In this document: positions 24,086 to 36,245 of the stretch, one piece after another
Layout: each line of letters opens with the position of its first letter
How positions within the stretch are numbered: position 1 is the stretch's first letter
The notes under the pieces: model-generated
Database searches by the model: none
Told to the model about the DNA's origin: nothing
Seen by the model: only the letters and a program-made list of their open reading frames with translations
Assembly (NCBI GenBank): GCA_900239685.1
Contig: OENT01000399.1
Location: 45,396 to 109,395, forward strand
DNA: 64,000 bases
Direction: 5' to 3'
Source of the DNA: Rotaria macrura
Lineage: Eukaryota > Rotifera > Eurotatoria > Philodinida > Philodinidae
Translations under genes and position numbers: made by a program

Positions 24086-25385
24086 TTACAATATCTTCCT
24101 ACAATGTGTCGAACTCGTATCGATTAATATTTGTTTGAACAGCAGAAAAGAAATTTTTTTTCTTCAGTTAAAGATTCTGAATTACTGAAAACAAAGAGTA
24201 TCAATCACTTTTATTCTCCACGTGCCTTCTAATTTTAGACTTTCATTAGCAATTGAAAAACTTGAACGATTTTCTTTTCAATAGAAAAGGAATCAAAACG
24301 CCTATTAAGTTACTAAAAATAAATATTCGAATATATCATTTTAATGGAATAATAATAATAGAACATCATATCGATTATTTCTTTCAATTGTACACACAGA
24401 TGTTTTTCTTCTCATGCTTCAATTTAATGTGTAATACACACGAATGCTGGCAACCAAATACATACGTTCATTATCTAATAAACGTCAGATGTGAGTCAAA
24501 TAATGTACTTCGAGTGCGCACTAATGTATACTTTCACAATAATTGACGACTTTTCAATATAAAAGAATTTTTAATAGATCATATATTTTTTTTCATTTTT
24601 AAATTGAATTCGAACTAATAGTTGCAGCAACTGAACATACAGCTATTAACATTATTTTCACCTTTTCATATCAATGGACTGCTTGTCATTTCTGAAGCAC
24701 ACAACAGGCAATATTTCAACTAACATCAAAGACGAATATTCTTTTAAAATTGCACATTGCAAGCATCTGTTTCTAGAAAACATTAATGTCATCAAGAAAA
24801 ATAAATTTAGTTTTCTTTTCGTTTTTCGTATCATTACTGTTATTTTTCTCTTGAAACTTTAATCTTATATCACTTCTGCATAACAGGTACTCATATAGAT
24901 ATTTGAAGTCATCGCTAAATAATCAAGGGTCAAACCCTTTCTTCATTTTCTTTTCTTTCTCAAAACGATAGTCACCATGACAATAAATGATCTTTATTTC
25001 CATTGGTTGAGAAATCAAGCAAACATTAGACACATCATCGAGCCTTTATCATGATTCTTTTTCATCCCGAATCCGTCATTTTTTATTGTTTGTCGCTCTT
25101 GTTTTTTCTTGATTGATCATTAATAATGATAGCAATAACAACAACAAAAAAACAGCTGTTTATCGTACTTCTATTAGCTTATTAATGAAGTTTGATTTTT
25201 TCCTTTTTTTACACGACGCTAAAAAAGAAAAATATTAGCTTACACTTTTTCTTTTTTTTTTCGTCCTTCTGGATTTTTTTTATCGTTTACTTCTCTCGTT
25301 TTTTTTTCTTTTTCTTCGTCGTCGTCTCTCTCTCTCTCTCTATGTGCTTACAAATAACAAAAACAGAAGAAAAATATTAAGGCGA
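24086..25385. other. intergenic and probable promoter/5' UTR of the MiT/TFE gene
   Basis: No gene recognised. From about 25240 to 25345 the plus strand is strongly pyrimidine-rich (long T runs and a CT repeat at 25326-25341), immediately upstream of the MiT/TFE start. Such tracts may be 5' UTR or promoter sequence; this is inference. Confidence 0.4.
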
Positions 25386-28059
25386 ATGTTCACCTCGTCT
25401 GACCCGAATTTGACCGATTTGGATTTCGAACTTCTTGAAGAATTGCAACAAAATCAATTTTCAAACGAATCAATGATTAAAGAATTATTGTCATCTTCAT
25501 CACCATCATCGTCATCGCCGTTTCGCATTGTTAAGCCGATGTAAGAAAAAGAGAAAAAAGGATTACGTCTTACAAATTTATCGTTTTGCTTCTTTTCTAT
25601 TTTGCTTTTTATCAAAGAAGTACAAATAAACGTAGCGGAACTGTTCAATTACGAAGACAACTGGTGAATTCTTTTAAAAGATTGATTGTTTTTTTGAACT
25701 TTTATTTTCATAGACTGATGACAGTACATGTAAGCAACGTACACCACCTAATTCAACTGGCACTAGCTTGTCGCCATTATCAAGTTCATATTTAAGTCGA
25801 TTGTCATCATCTAATGACAATAGCCCAGTAAGAACGATGAATACAATGCGTTTGTCATCGCCCGTATCTAATAATAATAATAATAATAACAACAACAATA
25901 ATAATAATAATGGACTATCAACATCAGCAAAACAAGTCGATGCAGTCACTTTATTACTTAAACAGACTATTGCACCTGCACAACTTATACAGGTAAATAA
26001 GGTAGTGATGTAGTGAAAAGAGAAAGGAGAAATAAAACGCTTATTGTATATCTTTCTATTTGTAAAAGTGCATAATGTTGGCCTTAGTTAGAAGAGCAAA
26101 GTTTGATCGTAGCGAATATTGATACAATTTTTCAATGACATAATATTATTGAAAGATCAATAATTTTTTTCCTTAATTTTTAATAGAGCGTGCCAACACG
26201 TCTTGAAAATCCGACAAAATATCATCTTGAACAAATGTGTCGTAAACAAACTCTAGTTGGTGACGAATCATCTACAGCAAATCCAATTATTGTAAATCCT
26301 TGACAGAATTTCTTTAGTCATTATTCATAATTAATTTTTTTTCAGCCATCTCAGCCACTTCAAAGAGAAGAATCATCTCCAGATAGTGAAATCACTTCTG
26401 AAGTAAATATTGTCATTAAATTTCATTTCTTTGAATAACTTTTCATCAATAATTTTTATATCACTAGATGGATGATCAACTTAATGATGATGCAACATGT
26501 GGAAGTATTGATAGTGCATCACATGGAATAACTATAACACCTCGCGTAAATTGAAATTGATTGAGAAATATCTTTGAAAAAAATAAAAACAAGTAACTTT
26601 TCATTTCAGCTATCTACAACAATGACTGGTGATCATGGTGGTTCAATATTTCTTTCATCATCAATGTCAAAAGATTCTATTGATAGTCTTAGTCGTCATT
26701 CATCATCTTGTCCAACAAATATATTAAGTGCTAAAGCTAAAATTGGTTTACCATTAACAGACGATGAAATGCGTCTTGTTTTACGTGACCGTCAAAAGAA
26801 AGATAATCACAATATGAGTAAGATTAAAAAACAAACGAAACGATATCACGGAATTCAGTGCGTTATGCTATTTTAATCAAGTATCTCGATTGTTTTTCGA
26901 AGGGGTAGGGACTAAATGTTTTGGCAGACAGTGTTCAAAAATTTTCCAAGACAGTCATTTCTATACAAGTTGTTTATAATTAATTTACTGTAATCTGAAA
27001 CAGATTATCTATTTCGAGTGTCTAAGAACGAACATCTCAAAAAATTTCCAGCGCAGATCGCCTACTAGACGCACTGAAACGATGATATTCTATACACTGG
27101 CCGGAAAATCTAGAAGATTCAGTAGACAGTTCACAGTATGAGCAAAGTAACAGTGAAATATGCACTATATGTGAGATTCTCAGAAATCTAGGTTCTGTAG
27201 AAATTTTCGCAGATATATCGCGAAAAACATTTACCAGATAGCCTGCATGAGACAGACTAAAAAATAGGGGGGAGGGCTAGCTCCGCCCCCCCCCCACACA
27301 CATACATCGTGGAGCTTGATTTTAATTCGTATGATTTTAGTTGAACGCCGTCGTCGATTCAATATTAATGATCGTATTAAAGAACTTGGAACTTTATTAC
27401 CAAAAGGAACTGATTTGTAAATATACTTGATATTTTCTATACAGAAATGATCATCATATGTTCTTTATTTTCAAGAGATTTTAAACAAAATAAAGGCACA
27501 ATACTGCGTGCATCAGTTGATTATATAAAAATTTTACGTCGGCAATATGACAATGTAACATTAGTCGAAGAAAGATGTCAGATGCTAAATGAGCAAAATT
27601 TGGCATTACTAGAACGTGTTCGAGTAAGCATTATCAGTTGAAAATTTTGTTTCTTCGATGGATAAACAATTATCTATTTTCTAGGAATTAGAAAAAAAAT
27701 GTTTATTAAATGGTATTCCTCTTACTTCACCAACAAAAAGTTCATCAGCTATAGCTGTAACAACATCGAATATAGTTAAACAAGAACCATCATCATTATC
27801 ATCATCATTAAATAATTCAACAAATCCATTAGTACCACCATCAACACCCATATTCGGTAGAATAGATTCATTTCCAACATTGGAGTCTCTAGCAGCATAT
27901 GGTATTGTTGATGAAGATAGTAATGAAACAACGAATACAAGTGGAAATACGAATAATAATCATGTTGATCCTTTATCTCCACTCTCTCATGATCCGTTTT
28001 TGTCTTCGACATCGTTTGGTTTTGATAATGAAATGGATATTGGAGGAGTCTTTCCATAA
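25386..28059 (+). CDS. MiT/TFE family bHLH-leucine zipper transcription factor (MITF/TFEB/TFE3 type)
   Basis: Ten exons: 25386-25540, 25618-25663, 25714-25992, 26187-26291, 26346-26402, 26468-26545, 26610-26817, 27341-27416, 27476-27623, 27685-28059. All are GT..AG with consistent phases; sum 1527 nt, 508 aa. Family marks in order: RLENPTKYH at about 165-173; [10 protein letters not shown] then [24 protein letters not shown] (basic region and helix 1, about 305-330); [12 protein letters not shown] (helix 2); then a leucine zipper leading into [13 protein letters not shown]. These factors bind E-box/M-box DNA as dimers and drive lysosomal, pigment or metabolic genes. Residues 120-133 are fourteen Asn in a row. 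The DNA-binding core is spread over exons 7-9. Earlier in-frame ATG 25344 lies in the CT-rich leader and is rejected. One pre-duplication family member is inferred, so no paralog name is given. Confidence 0.92.
25870..25911 (+). repeat. AAT/AAC trinucleotide repeat coding for poly-Asn
   Basis: Fourteen consecutive Asn codons inside exon 3 of the MiT/TFE gene; mixed AAT and AAC, so moderately stable and in frame. Confidence 0.9.
26818..27340 (+). other. unusually long intron of the MiT/TFE gene with a GC-rich palindrome
   Basis: 523 bp against 50-195 bp for the other introns of this gene. Near its end (27267-27295) it carries GGGGGGAGGGCTAGCTCCG followed by a C run, a GC-rich imperfect palindrome in an otherwise AT-rich region. 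The extra length may be a decayed insertion, but no target duplication was found. Confidence 0.5.
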
Positions 28060-28160
28060 ATATGTATAGTGATGCGTGTATTTCTCAATTTAAAAACTTG
28101 CTTACATGTATTTTTGTTTGTATAGATGTGCAATGAATTTTTTTCATATGTACATATTTC

Positions 28161-28229
28161 TACACACACACACACACTCACTATATATATATATCTTAAC
28201 AGACAGAGAACGATATATATATATATATA
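28161..28229. repeat. AC and AT dinucleotide microsatellites
   Basis: An (AC)n tract at 28162-28177 followed by two (AT)n tracts up to 28229, in the 3' UTR of the MiT/TFE gene. Confidence 0.85.
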
Positions 28230-28722
28230 ATGATAATATTTGTCCTTTATTTTTTTTGCCTTCTACTGCAAAAACAGTGCTTTGTGAATATGGTGCTGCT
28301 GTAAAAAAATATCACTTTTATGACAAATTAATATAATAAGGGGCCTTGTTCGTTTTTTTTTCTCCCTTCTTGATATTTCTTTTGACAAAAAGACGCACAA
28401 ACGCACATCTACCTTTTTATTCGTGTGATACTGCATATTTATAATTTCTGGCTTTTGTATATATCTAATTCTTCCTTTGATACCTCCGAAAAAATGTATT
28501 TGTTTATTGTATTATTGTCGAGTACTTGTATAGTGTAAATACAATTTTTGTTTTGTTTTCCTTGTTTTTGGCTTTTTTTTTGTATATGAGGAACAGTTGT
28601 GCTGTTATTATTTTAATGTCATTATCTATTTATCTTCGAAACGTTTTGTTTTCTTCCTAATCATCATACTTATTTTAATGTGAAAAGATATACAACACAT
28701 TGTGCATGATATTAGATACTTC

Positions 28723-28728
28723 AATAAA
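28723..28728 (+). terminator. polyadenylation signal AATAAA
   Basis: Candidate 3' end of the MiT/TFE transcript, implying a 3' UTR of about 0.68 kb, long for this genome. Confidence 0.4.
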
Positions 28729-29252
28729 ATTAAATACACCAAAATATATGTTAAACTTGATTGTTATCGAAATGATACATTCTATTCAAATACTTGTTAC
28801 GCGAAAATGATGAAATCTTAGGTTTTTCATTCAGAATTATTTTACATGAGAGAAAAAACAATGAAATTTCAATTCATCCCCTGCAACATACATATTGATC
28901 ATTACTTCATATAATATGAACTTATTTATCAAGTTTTAACAATGAAATTTCATTAATCATTGTCTTCGTTCACCATGCATGAATGTCGATTATCAATAAC
29001 CTTTGAGATTGAACCTGTTTGAATGATTTACAAAAAAAAATCAAAATGTCATTAGTTCACTAATGATCAATGGACTATTTATTCAATACATTAATTAATG
29101 AGGCATATCTTATGAACGATGAATAATACGTGTATTTTCTTGTATGTTAAATGTAGAAATAGAAAGAAAGTACGCACAATCGAATGGTGTTTTATGCTTG
29201 AGTTTGTTCTTTGATCAATACACTTGTATTTTTATGCTTAGCGTTGCTCGTG
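28729..29252. other. short intergenic between convergent genes
   Basis: Nothing coding recognised. A minus-strand AATAAA (29083-29078) would serve the RIIa gene. Confidence 0.5.
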
Positions 29253-29565
29253 TTATTGTTGTTGATGCCGATGTTTTTCTTGATACTCAGGAGAATTCAT
29301 CATGAAGTCTAATTTAATTAAGTCATGTGGTAAAATGCCATTGTTTCGTTCATTAATCCTAATGTAAATATAAAATACAAAGCAAGGTTAAACTCTAATA
29401 AGATGAAAAGTGTTACAATTGCTGGCATGTAGTGAAGCAAAATTCATAAATATTCTCGGGTTGTGATCGCAGAATTTCACGTGTTAGATATGTTAGTAAT
29501 TCGTTAAAGCCAAACGGAGTACGAAGATGTGTATTTGATAATGATGGCGGCATGTTTAATCGCAT
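29253..29565 (-). CDS. small RIIa-domain protein, SPA17/ropporin-like
   Basis: Too short for simple ORF finding. Exons 29565-29417 and 29358-29253 with a 58-bp GT..AG intron (TT|G phase) give 84 aa; starting at the next Met (29553) gives 80 aa and lines up better with SPA17. The segment SNTHLRTPFGFNELLTYLTREILRSQP followed by ENIYEF closely follows the RIIa dimerisation/docking domain of sperm protein SPA17 (SNTHYRIPQGF, LTREILREQP), which binds A-kinase anchoring proteins, usually in cilia or flagella. The C-terminal part (KLDFMMNSPEYQEKH) is short and no IQ motif is seen. An upstream AG (29571-29570) allows an extra 5' exon. A minus-strand AATAAA is at 29083. Confidence 0.75.
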
Positions 29566-32323
29566 AGCAACCTAAGATAAGTTCTACATAATTGGCTTTC
29601 AACTACTTATTTAACATTGTCTATGCGTGTGTAAGATATTCAGTCTGACATCGTTTCAACAAATAAATGTTGGGCATGTCTTATGACATTTTTTTTCCTA
29701 GTAAATTGTAATCTTTCGACAGGATGAGTCTGAACCTTGAATCTGTCATTTTTGTTTTCGGTATAGAGAGTATCCTTTAGTTCGTGAGAATTTTAAATAT
29801 CAATACATAAATACACTGATATGTGTTTTTTTGTTTTTATGTAAAACAAAAAAAAAGAAGAAAGATATCAATAGAAAACTCAAACATATACAATACGCAA
29901 CGGAGTACATAAACAGAAAACGATTGATATTGACATAGTCGAAGCTGTAGAAGACAGATAGATAATTCTAAGCTAATCAAGGTCTGGGAAATACATCGAT
30001 ATTAGCCTCTCAAGAGACTTCATGATATGGTCTCGTTGGTTTCTCTCTATTCTACAACACTAAAATTCAAACTAGGAACACTTACGACTATATAAAACTT
30101 AAGAATAGATCTTCTGAGAAAATTTAATTCAATCTAGGTTATTTTATATTTATTATGAAAGAAAAGTCTTCTTGTCATTCTACTATTGAAATATTTAATT
30201 TTTCATTCAACCACATTATCTACCTAGAACAGTTATATTATTCGCAACTCCATTCGACAATGTATCACAAAGACTTTCCTACATGAGCAATAGCGAAATC
30301 GATTCTGTTTATTCATCGATACGTTTAAGATTGAAGATGATTTCATTCTTAATAAACTAACTAGAATTCAAGATAGTCAAGTAAATACGTTGACTAACAG
30401 CGAGCTGTTTCAATGCTTTCATGTGTTATAGTTTCTATGACGAAGAGAAACATTTTTTCTTCTTTTTTTAAAGGAAGTTTATAGAAATTGTCATCCTCAA
30501 GGTCGCTTTCTTTTTGAAAGGAATATTTATATAACAACGTAGAAAAGTATCTTTTCTAATAGAGTGACTTAGGTTTTCTTTCATCGTAGTAGGAAATTTA
30601 CATTTACATGGTACTTTAATCGTTGCTTGAATAAAACGATGAAAAACGGTCAACAAATTCTATATCCGGCAAATTTTATTATAGTCAAATGCACACATTC
30701 TACGAGTTAATTTATACAAAAACTAGAAGACATTTATCACGGTAATAATGTCACGATAAGAAAAAGCCTGCGAAAAGAAAAGCGGCATCCAGGTGAACGT
30801 TGAGTGCGTCTTACACAGTTTGAATTGTCACAAAGTGAAATTTTCCTTTTAAAGGTTCTTATCGGATAAAAGTAACAACTGATGACATAATTCATGGTTA
30901 GAAAATTGCTATTGGTCACTTTTTATTTCGGATTTTTTGATATCCTCAAGAATTGTTCTACAGTTTTTATTGATGGCCTCCATGACTAGGAAAATTTATT
31001 TTCTAGAAAACTATTTGCTTCGTTCATCGTAGCAGTCGCTTGTGTCCATGTAAAGTTCAAAATATGAACACTTCCTGATCTGTATGATTGTCTAGAACGA
31101 AAAGAAACGAGAGAACATACTCTTGATTCTGAAGTAAAACAGATCAGTTGAACATAAAGAATGATCTCGAAAATTCTAAATAGAATTTTGCAACGATTTG
31201 TGTATAGTAGAAATTCTCAGAACACATACTTAATAGAAAGAAAATTTTAAAATAAGACATTCGAAATATTCATGCTTCGAATAACAGCGTCTCCCAGAAG
31301 CATAAGTTAGAAAACTTTCATCGATTAAGAAACAAATAATCGAAAACAAACCTAAATGTAAATTTTGCAAAAGCTTCCTCTTGAATGAAAGACGTCGAAA
31401 ATATTGACAAACTGATAATTACGTTAATCGAAAAACTCTCTCGATACCTCGCTGTATAATACTATATTTTTTGACCTCAGTCTTGTTCTGCATGTACGCC
31501 TACATAAATTGTGTTTTATCTTTAAAAAATACCATCCGATCACCGTTAAACCATTGAGTATGGATGAATGTGTTGATCTCTATGTTTGCGTGAGATATTT
31601 TGCTGAAGAAAAAAGTCGAATATATTATGAAAAAACGTAATTCTCTACTGTATAAAGCCACCATAGTATTTTATGATGACGATTAAGCGTTTGAAAGACT
31701 TGAATTGAGAGTAGCTATAAATTATAGAGTATATCTTTTTTATTTTCATCGTTCTCTAGTATATAACGTATTCTTCTCTTCTTAAATATTTATAGATTAT
31801 GTAAATATCTATGAATACAATTTTCTTGATTTTGACATAAATGGTAACATGTATTTCATAGAAATTTTTGAGATTCTTTTTCAAAATTTACCGTCGAGTG
31901 AAGTCGTTTTCATTGGCCAAAAATTTCGATAGTAACGAAAAACTTACCTAGAACTATCGAAAACTAGAATCATTCTGCTTTCATGAAGATTCTAAAATTT
32001 CCCCCATTGAACCCGATATCTTGTGTCAGAAATCAAAATAATATTAAGACAGTCAAAAGCACGATTTTATTTTTTATATACTAGCAAAACAGATATTTGA
32101 AAATTCGTAATTTATTCTAATTTTCAAGTATGTACGACAAAAAAAAGCTCTATTTCACATAATACACAACAATAAATAAACTTCCAAAAAAAGCAAAACG
32201 AAGACCACAGAATAATTAGTATTCTGTACATTGTATTCCGAAAAAAAACACGAAACTTCAAGTTTTACTATCATAATCAAATCTTTAAAACAACGAATGA
32301 ATTCATTTTGTTTTGATTTTTAT
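29566..32323. other. intergenic, no gene seen
   Basis: 2.7 kb of AT-rich sequence. Short minus-strand frames (30468-30656, 30737-30919) lack motifs. Minus-strand AATAAA at 32116-32111 is a candidate poly(A) signal for the C2-PDZ gene. Confidence 0.5.
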
Positions 32324-33931
32324 CTAAACGAATGTATTCGTTGGTGAACCTTTAACAGCCAACATGGACGAATTCGTCATTTCATAGAATGGTTGTGCTG
32401 TTGCTGTTGATGATGATCCTGTTATGTGTCGTATTAATGGTTTTGGTTCAACATAGTGTCCTAATTGTGCAAGATCAACAAAATTTCGATTCATATTAGA
32501 TGATGATATTTGTTTAAAGCGATGCGAAGGATATGATACTGATGAATCACTACATGTCGATGAATCTTCTGTTGACACGGTACCAGTTGATGATAACAAT
32601 GATAGAACATCACGATTTGTTGAATGTATTTTATTTACACTTGGATAACGATGAATATCTAATGTAACTGAATGTTTTAGATGTCTAGAAAGAAAACAAA
32701 ACATGAAAAATTAACATCTGATTTATTATCGAGCAATCGAGTAGTTTACTTAATTAAATTCGATACAGTTCGTTGTTGAGCACGTGAAACATTTTGTCCA
32801 TTGACTTTAACAATATAATCGCCTGGTTTAAGGCCACACCGTGCTGCAGGACTATTGTCAGTTACTTTACCAACAAATGTGGGACTATCACCGACGACTG
32901 TAAAACCAAATGAATCATTTATAACACCACGAGATATTGTAAACTGAGGAAGGAAACAAATATATATATATATATATTTATTCAATTCATATGATAAATC
33001 ATCGATAAAAACATACTTGATGTTCTTCTAAATCTGCTATATCACGATTAATAGCTGTAACATGTTTTTCTCCATGATCTGCTACTTGTTTATGACGTAA
33101 TTCTCCAATATCTTCTTGTAATATATAAAACCAACCACGAATCTTAAGTACAAAAAAAAATATTCGATAGTTTTTTTTTGTTTTCATCTCCTTCTCTCTG
33201 GTTACTCGTTGTTTTTTTAACGTATTTTTAATTCCAAATGATAAGCACCCTTGTAGCTGTGTGTCGTTCTTTTCTTGTTGATAATTATATATTGAAAAAC
33301 ATAAACGTTTATGTAAGTCATCAGTATTAATTTCAAACGTAAATTTCTCATTAAATATAGCTGAACCATTTACATTCGGTACAGCACGTGTATTGCATTC
33401 CAACGGTTTACGATCAGGTATCAGTGTCATTTTTATTAATATATTTGATGAACGTTGATTGACACTTTTAACTCTTATAACTGAAAAAATAAAGTAAGAT
33501 GTACATGAAAAATTCTATTTTGACAATGAAGAAATAATCCGATCAATATTACTTTTTACAGTTAGATGATTATCCGAAGTGATCAAACTTAATTGAATAA
33601 TACCTTTAAGGAAAAATAAGAAATAATGAAACAATATAAGTTTGTTCTGTGGAAAGAAAAAAAAAAGAAACTTTCGTTCCATTTTCATACCTCGATTTAA
33701 TTGCAAAGGTGATTGTTCATTCATATTTGTTAATTTTCTTGTTACAGCTACACGATGTGTTTGAATAGGATTGTACGATGAATAATTTTGAGAACTTGAA
33801 CTTGCAGTAGAATTTAAATTAGGATCAATTTTATCTTGATGATGTAGAGTTTTATTTATGAAACGAACAAGATTCGGTGAATCAAATAAACTACGTCGAC
33901 GATTGAAATCGCTTAATGGTGAACGATTCAT
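32324..33931 (-). CDS. C2-PDZ protein related to the N-terminal half of RGS3
   Basis: Six exons: 33931-33691, 33603-33553, 33480-33206, 33142-33017, 32943-32750, 32684-32324. GT..AG, phases consistent, sum 1248 nt, 415 aa. After an 80-aa Ser/Asn-rich start comes a C2 domain (GIIQLSLITSDNHLTV at about 81, VNGSAIFNEKFTF, QGCLSFGIKNTL, IRGWFYILQEDIG); these phrases resemble the C2 domain of vertebrate RGS3. A PDZ domain follows (residues about 232-296: FTISRGVINDSFGFTVVGDSP, GLKPGDYIVKVNGQNV). The tail of 120 aa is Ser/Thr-rich and ends at a normal stop without any RGS domain. A membrane- or scaffold-linked signalling adaptor is inferred. An AG just upstream of the start suggests a 5' UTR exon. 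Confidence 0.75.
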
Positions 33932-35372
33932 TGATAAATGGATCGCTGAAATGAGAAAATATGTGAAATCGATGAATATTGTTACATAAGATTAAATCTG
34001 TATTTATATTGACGAATTTTATCGTTACTAATGAATAGATATTCATTATTAGACACTCACCATGTCAATTCGTCTGTTGTATTGAATAAATGAATGCGTA
34101 CGTATATTCACTCTCGACCGTTTCTATTCAAATATATAGAAGAATTTCTGCTACTGCTATATTTTTTTTCTCTTCTTTTTCGTTTTCACATCGTATTTAT
34201 TAGAGAGGAAAGGAAAAAAAACGATGTTGAACTTCATGATCGGTCAACGAGAAAAAATGTATACTATAGACGTACCAAAGATTGACGCCCAATAAAAACA
34301 ATGAAAAATAAATGTAACAGCTAGATCAATTATGTAAATGAATAAATAGATTATTGTTGTTGTGCTTGTTTTTGTTTTCTCGGAAAATATGCATGAGAAT
34401 TCTAACGGTGATGTGTCAATATGGATTAATTTCTCACGATTATTTAGAAAATTAGATGATACGATACAAGTTTATGTAGTAGAGAATATTGTTGACTTGA
34501 AGTGAGCGAGATTAATTGAAGTTTAACAACGAACAAATGTATCAGGAGAGAAAAGTTAGTGACATTTATTGATGATCAAAGAAAAAGTAACAGATAGAAA
34601 TCAAAGCAACATATTTGTTTTCTTTTTTGATATGGATACGTCATAGCACGAATGTAACTGATGGATCGTTTTATGTAGAAATGCTTTTGTTTAAAAATCA
34701 AACAAAATAGATACTTTTTGATTTCGATTGAATCAAAATCACGGCATGTCGCCTTCTTCTTATGATGATTGATTAGTCCCATTATTTAAGAGCGTAAACT
34801 ATCGTAGTATCATCGGTACACAAGATGAACAAAAAAGAAAAAGTTTGCCAATATCTTTAATCAATGTTTTGTTTATTTATTTCAACGAAGAACGATTAAA
34901 AAGAAATGCAGACTCCCATTGAGATGCAATGTTTCTTAAAAAATCGTAAATTATATTCAACATAGTTTTGTTGAACAATATACATGAACAGCTTGATTCC
35001 ACTAGTTGATATAGGAAAGCTTAGAAGAACTGAACTTCGATGAAAGATTTCTCTCTATTCATCAATATTTACTTTTTTTCAAAAACACTTCGTGTAGCCC
35101 TGATAAAAGAATTGAAGGAGTGAGCGAGAGAGAGAGACAATATAGTCAGATGGACTTACCTGTAGTCAACATATTCTTTCATCCGAATTCATCGTTCATT
35201 TGCACTGATTTGAATTGCATGAAACTGTCTACATTCAACAGGATATAGGTTGAGTTTTTAGTCCTCCAACATCGCATTCGGTGGCATTATTCGATATGTT
35301 CAAAAAATAAGTAGTGCATTGTTGAATTGTGAACTCTAATTTTCTATATCGACGCGTTTCTTTTCTTTTATA
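33932..35372. other. intergenic, nothing recognised
   Basis: Upstream region of the C2-PDZ gene; no credible gene. Includes a short GA-rich tract at about 35124-35138. Confidence 0.5.
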
Positions 35373-35374
35373 TA

Positions 35375-36245
35375 CTTAGGACATACCGAAAGTATCAAGA
35401 TTGACACAACAATACCGTATAATAAGCTTTGATAGATTTCTCTCTCTATGATCTGAGAGAGAAAAAAATCCTCTATTTCCAATTCTATTTGATCATGTTT
35501 CAACAAATATCATAATAATAAAATTTCGATCATATCGGGTTTTTTAACATACGCTACGATTGAAGTATCTATTTTCAATAACTTTTGATAGAAGCGTGAT
35601 AGAGAGCAGCGGTTTTCACCGTTCGAAGAAGTAAACAGAGGCACATCGAATAGCGTGGTTTATACTTTCCTAGGCATTATCTCAGAATTTCTTCAATCAA
35701 TTTTCAAAGAATGAAAGAATAATGTTTTTTTTCTTTCTTGACATAGATTGCCAAAAATATCATTTCGAACTTCGACTAGAGCCTCTATCGTTCCTGAATG
35801 ATTAATTCAAAATATTTTAAACTTCTTCAGCTTGTAATTTTATCATTGGCGGTTTCAATACACCCCTGACAATTGAGAATTCACTGTAAATACCTTATGA
35901 AGCAGGTTCGTTTTCAAAGATGTCGATTGGAAAATTTTGAAAAGTCGTGTCCACAAACCAATCGTACAATTCGGTGAATCTTCATCTCTTCTTTCGAATG
36001 CTGAAAGCCGCTGCTCTCTATCACGCTTCTATCAAAAGTTATTGAAAATAGATACTTCAATCGTAGCGTATGTTAAAAAACCCGATATGATCGAAATTTT
36101 ATTATTATGATATTTGTTGAAACATGATCAAATAGAATTGGAAATAGAGGATTTTTTTCTCTCTCAGACCATAGAGAGAGAAATCTATCAAAGCTTATTA
36201 TACGGTATTGTAGTGTCAATCTCGATACTTTCGGTATGTGCTAAG
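35375..36245. mobile_element. 871-bp fold-back DNA element with about 260-bp terminal inverted repeats
   Basis: The left arm starts CTTAGGACATACCGAAAGTATC at 35375 and runs to about 35635; the right arm is its reverse complement from about 35985 to 36245 (ends GATACTTTCGGTATGTGCTAAG). By eye the arms differ at only a handful of positions in 230 bp (for example AAGATTGACACAACAA versus GAGATTGACACTACAA), diverging somewhat near the centre. TA flanks both ends (35373-35374 and 36246-36247). No transposase; centre of about 350 bp without open frame. High arm identity suggests recent insertion or arm homogenisation. Confidence 0.85.
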
